Below, piece after piece: positions 62,101 to 64,000 of a DNA stretch of 64,000 bases (position 1 is its first letter; each line of letters begins with the position of its first letter). The stretch is taken from assembly GCA_944325025.1 (NCBI GenBank), contig CALUYN010000003.1, positions 1 through 64,000 on the forward strand, written 5' to 3'. Source of the DNA: Candidatus Gastranaerophilales bacterium (lineage in GTDB: Bacteria; Cyanobacteriota; Vampirovibrionia; Gastranaerophilales; Gastranaerophilaceae). The notes under the pieces were generated by a model. The model saw nothing but the letters and a program-made list of their open reading frames with translations. It had not been told where the DNA came from and made no database searches. The position numbers and the translations under genes are program-made.

Positions 62101-62462
62101 CCTTCTTCTCCTTCAATTGCCTTTCGTCTGATTTCATCAATTTTATCCATCAGCTTTTGTGTGCTTTTTTTGCCTACAAACCAGTTGCCGCCAAAAAATG
62201 CAAGCATTGTCGTTATAGAAGATAGCGGATCAATGGCAGTTTCTACGTTTTCGGCAACATTTTCAGAGTGGTTATCCATTATATCCACAACATCAATGAT
62301 AGTTTTTCCAAATTCTTCAGCCTGTTTTAGTTCAGCCTGAGTATGCTGCCGCCTGCGGGCTAATTCTTCACGCTTGGCCTCTTCATCGTGTTGATTTTCT
62401 TCCCATTTCTTAAAATTTTTCTGATTTTTGGCTACTTGTGATAGTGAATTTAAAAAGTCCAT
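59103..62462 (-). CDS. giant three-module membrane protein, unknown function (1119 aa)
   Basis: No family recognised. The protein repeats a module three times: an NSEN(V/M)xxAxN helix leading into a membrane segment (about 65-97, 323-357, 575-610), then a second membrane segment followed by ARYQARRELDDPKAFVNYTPE (214-234), AGRYAAKRELEKNPENFIGYTPE (474-496) and AGRLGVMKAMESLEDPRYYANIE (near 1075-1100). The third module holds a large helical insertion (about 620-1050). The N-terminus is a charged coiled coil (about 15-60). GGGAAAA precedes ATG 62462. Monocistronic. Confidence 0.75.
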   Translation of the reverse strand: MDFLNSLSQVAKNQKNFKKWEENQHDEEAKREELARRRQHTQAELKQAEEFGKTIIDVVDIMDNHSENVAENVETAIDPLSSITTMLAFFGGNWFVGKKSTQKLMDKIDEIRRKAIEGEEGQALNQKLQKYYENKGKPYYRYNAILNKNEIKKVKDPVLKKELFNYRSKVTKQTSKLGKQIFRNHGLVALASIGVFIAATIFEAKLQTDSSKIARYQARRELDDPKAFVNYTPEQIAAAKKELEEHPELLKDKKKSKLKSGMIKSIYNILKDNRAYRKDKQAREDNSQIVTRELTPEELKQAERDKEVIQRVVRIINNEAEKNSENMEVAANVIMGATPVLGATVGAATGWILNKLGVFDKFIENTVKKQGSDETQRLFKEFKASKKTGLAYFKQWGEFANSLMQGRKETSETLAKTGKPLKKVNFNELVKKLFAAGFSHKTGKKWILGTIGGVVTGFAGMLIGLKLQKSAARAGRYAAKRELEKNPENFIGYTPEDYEEVKDIKNNEKKENKIKQYALFIPRVLKQYWDYNKYRKTEYKERQALRDILKKQDVSEEQMRDAKNLQRKVFNTFEKVDDNSQVYSESMEAATEIAQPFVWYGGMALAASPAIITGIQVARGKITPAKLTEKITNFLSKRSNLMQKKWFKKYLKGVENNVTDVVNNVNMKQEIWSDGQWHKLEIKPLGALLKGIDLQKDPVIDIFSKLIKNADIGTENFKKLSEHEQIEYLYEVRRRVLKNFEMFDDTNPLKKKFIDIFDVLINGRKHNAYNNLVNMNSEVRANLIDYFKAPQKLTPEQINQVEQVLENAFDKNTAEMISGNNWLFHELSSSVKIKDLNKLTSDLEQKIRMTAQENGLIFPLDKKSIEILQKYLGKDEFNKLLSKESQINIEEFMKPQQANIAKPGEIPTLAGIHMEEALDILHAVKDKIQKTTFKDLYNLMPEKFTNSKAGLTSLKEKVSKMTSEEFEDFARDTLKMASMDKDTFLRIIPKIEKILENIPKEEINKITSRIIKEFQEHPDEFVKLVQSGKIGSILMTPSLKKALAVAGISWTAFSIIMTYALESWLADMQLKAGRLGVMKAMESLEDPRYYANIESTEQQKSEKITNTDATSNLLDRYKQ

Positions 62463-62541
62463 TTTTCCCTTGTTTACTTATTAAAAAATTTTTCCCTATA
62501 TTAATATAAACAACAGGATAAACAAATATTTGCTAATATTA

Positions 62542-63207
62542 TTAATTTTTATTAAGAGGTATGTCTATTTCAAATTCAGTTATTTTCTTAGTTGACTTGT
62601 TAAGTTTTAGGGTTGCGTTTTGAGCTTTGAGATTTGTAGCACAAATATGAAGTCCTAGCCCGCTTCCTGTAGGTTTGGTCGTAAAACCTTCTTCAAATAT
62701 CGCTTTTTGTTTTTCTTTTGATATGGGCTCGCCATTGTTTGCAATTTTTACTATTGCATATTCTTTGTTTTTTTCGAGTGTTACTTTTATTTCCCCTTTT
62801 TTGTCTATTGCTTCTATTGCATTTTTTATTATATTTACAATGCAAGCAAGAAATTTATTGTCATCAATGAATACTTTTGCACAGCATTCTAAGTCGCTTG
62901 TAATTTTTATGTCTTTATCATGGATATAAACTTTGGAAAGTTTTATACCTTCTGCAAGAAGTTCTTTTATATCACAGTTTTTGGGGGAGATATTATTCAG
63001 CGATTTTAAATCAAGGAGAGAATTGCACATAATTTTTATTGATTTGCTTATACAGTTCAGGGCATTGTCTATTGATTTATTATCCACTCCTTCATCTTTA
63101 AGGTTTTTACGGATTATCTGGGTGTAAATTTCGCAGATTGAAAGGTGGTTTCTTATTTCATGTGAAATGCATCTCGATTGCTCAAATATCATATCAGTAT
63201 CTGTCAT
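62542..63207 (-). CDS. cytoplasmic sensor histidine kinase
   Basis: A 221-aa kinase without sensor or membrane segment. The phosphoacceptor is in SRCISHEIRNHLSICEIYTQI (H16), N box VNIIKNAIEAID near 133-144 and G box TGSGLGLHICATNLK near 180-194. It probably phosphorylates the response regulator encoded upstream (79-nt gap, same strand). Shorter than most kinases; the signal may come through another protein. GTGAGGAC precedes the ATG. Confidence 0.88.
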   Translation of the reverse strand: MTDTDMIFEQSRCISHEIRNHLSICEIYTQIIRKNLKDEGVDNKSIDNALNCISKSIKIMCNSLLDLKSLNNISPKNCDIKELLAEGIKLSKVYIHDKDIKITSDLECCAKVFIDDNKFLACIVNIIKNAIEAIDKKGEIKVTLEKNKEYAIVKIANNGEPISKEKQKAIFEEGFTTKPTGSGLGLHICATNLKAQNATLKLNKSTKKITEFEIDIPLNKN

Positions 63208-63227
63208 TTGTCCTCACTTTTAAACTT

Positions 63228-63255
63228 AAAGGTTCAGCTTTGCGGCTGAACCTTT
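63228..63255. terminator. hairpin between the two-component genes
   Basis: A perfect 11-bp stem AAAGGTTCAGC / GCTGAACCTTT with a 6-nt loop. No clean T-run follows, so partial termination or mRNA processing between the regulator and kinase is as likely as full termination. Confidence 0.5.
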
Positions 63256-63286
63256 TCAAATTTCATATACAATTTAGCCGTTAGAT

Positions 63287-63985
63287 TTAAACTGCAATTT
63301 TAGAGAGTCTTCTGTTTGCAAATCCGTTATTCAGTGCATATAACACTGCTTGTGTTCTGTCATTTACCTGCAATTTTTGGAAGATATTGTTTACGTGAGT
63401 TTTAACTGTAGTTTCCGAAATAAATAATTTTCCTGCAATACTCTTATAGTTATTACCCTGTGTGAGAAGGTCAAGAACTTCTTCTTCACGTGCTGTTAAA
63501 TAGGTGAGAAGATTTTCTTCTGCTGATGCTTGTGCTTCTTCTTTGAATGAGTTTTGGAAATATTCAAAAAAGCGAGAAGTAAGCGCTGTCGGAAGATAAA
63601 CTTTACCTGCTGCAACTTCATCCATTGCGTAAATAAGCTGTGCTGATGCCATAGTTTTTAAGACATAGCCTTTTGCACCTATTTTCATGGCTCTAAAAAT
63701 AAGATCAGCATCATCATAGCCGCTTAGTGCAATAACTCTTATGTCTAAACCAAGTTTTTCAATTTCTTGAATAGCTTGAAGGCCGTCTTTTTCCGGCATA
63801 TTGATATCCATTAAAATAATGTCCGGGCGGTATTTTTTTGCAAGATTAATTCCAATGTTTGCGCTTGTTGTTGTACCTACTACATCATAACAGCTTTCAA
63901 GTGTGATTAATTCTTTTACACCTCTTAAATGATCTGCATTGTCATCAATTAATAAAACTCTTGATCTTCTTTTAAACTCTCTCAT
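63287..63985 (-). CDS. NarL/FixJ-family response regulator
   Basis: A 232-aa regulator. The receiver domain is about 8-130: RVLLIDDNADH (acidic pair), DIILMDINMPEKDGL (phosphoacceptor D59), VIALSGYDD and GYVLKTM (K). A LuxR-type helix-turn-helix follows at about 165-225: LTAREEEVLDLLTQGNNYKSIAGKLFISETTVKTHVNNIFQKL. GGGAGAT precedes ATG 63985, so the gene is complete. The cognate kinase is the next gene. Targets unknown. Confidence 0.92.
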   Translation of the reverse strand: MREFKRRSRVLLIDDNADHLRGVKELITLESCYDVVGTTTSANIGINLAKKYRPDIILMDINMPEKDGLQAIQEIEKLGLDIRVIALSGYDDADLIFRAMKIGAKGYVLKTMASAQLIYAMDEVAAGKVYLPTALTSRFFEYFQNSFKEEAQASAEENLLTYLTAREEEVLDLLTQGNNYKSIAGKLFISETTVKTHVNNIFQKLQVNDRTQAVLYALNNGFANRRLSKIAV

Positions 63986-64000
63986 TTTTATCTCCCTATT

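Overview
The window comes from an AT-rich, Gram-negative-type bacterium. It has a KDO (lipopolysaccharide core) gene pair, a TolC-type outer-membrane factor and lipoprotein and secretion signals. Several gene families resemble those of the non-photosynthetic cyanobacterial sister group (Vampirovibrionia / 'Melainabacteria', order Gastranaerophilales): prepilin-like proteins with an FTLAEVLITLG start, a DUF151 bifunctional nuclease, and several large membrane proteins with no recognisable function. That placement is inferred from gene style; no marker gene here was searched.

Layout. 1-290: tandem 77-bp repeat and a terminator. 290-5611 (-): cytoplasmic GH13 amylase-like enzyme coupled to two related membrane-protein genes. 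5706-8405 (-): uppP-queD-kdsC-kdsD envelope/queuosine operon. 8554-9882: ArsB/NhaD-type permease. 9915-11171: prepilin-like gene with a poly-G tract. 11175-15755: EmrB-EmrA-MarR and divergent TolC efflux locus with a palindromic operator. 15822-18402: secreted protein, radical SAM protein, acyltransferase. 18637-19923: decayed AbiE toxin-antitoxin pair. 20054-25474: sugar porter, aldose epimerase, flavoprotein, and a Zn/Cd P-type ATPase with divergent SmtB/CadC-type regulator. 25475-33997: WG-repeat protein, AsmA-like protein, TspO, SGNH hydrolase, acetyltransferase, nucleotidyltransferase, DUF362 protein, alpha/beta hydrolase. 34174-37831: LysR/MerR-associated redox cluster, partly decayed. 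38380-43743: tRNA-Ser, DUF151 nuclease, two small paralogues, DUF1858 protein, large membrane protein, TrmFO. 44150-47657: second prepilin, paralogous membrane pair, anti-sigma / ECF sigma / Spy-like operon. 47764-52466: CysK, repeat protein, GroEL-GroES. 52657-58291: LysM protein, third prepilin (frame-broken at a poly-G tract), peptide ABC transporter without ATPases. 58371-63985: MgtC protein, 1119-aa three-module membrane protein, two-component pair.

The most notable observation is a pair of prepilin genes (9915 and 53210) that each carry an 11-G homopolymer about nine codons after a well-spaced start codon, inside a shared leader module. With 11 Gs the first is in frame and the second is out of frame; loss of a single G would restore one open frame of about 360 codons in the second. 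This is the architecture of a slipped-strand phase-variable surface gene, one copy ON and one OFF in this assembly. The leaders are unusually long and are built from short palindromic repeats that also occur elsewhere in the window, for example between groES and groEL.

A second pattern is a set of genes whose -10 element ends exactly six bases before the ATG and which lack a ribosome binding site (16434, 22427, 25124, 26386, 34174, 54346). These are good candidates for leaderless transcripts. The metal-ATPase locus is also neat: both divergent promoters use an 18-bp SmtB-like palindrome as the -35/-10 spacer.
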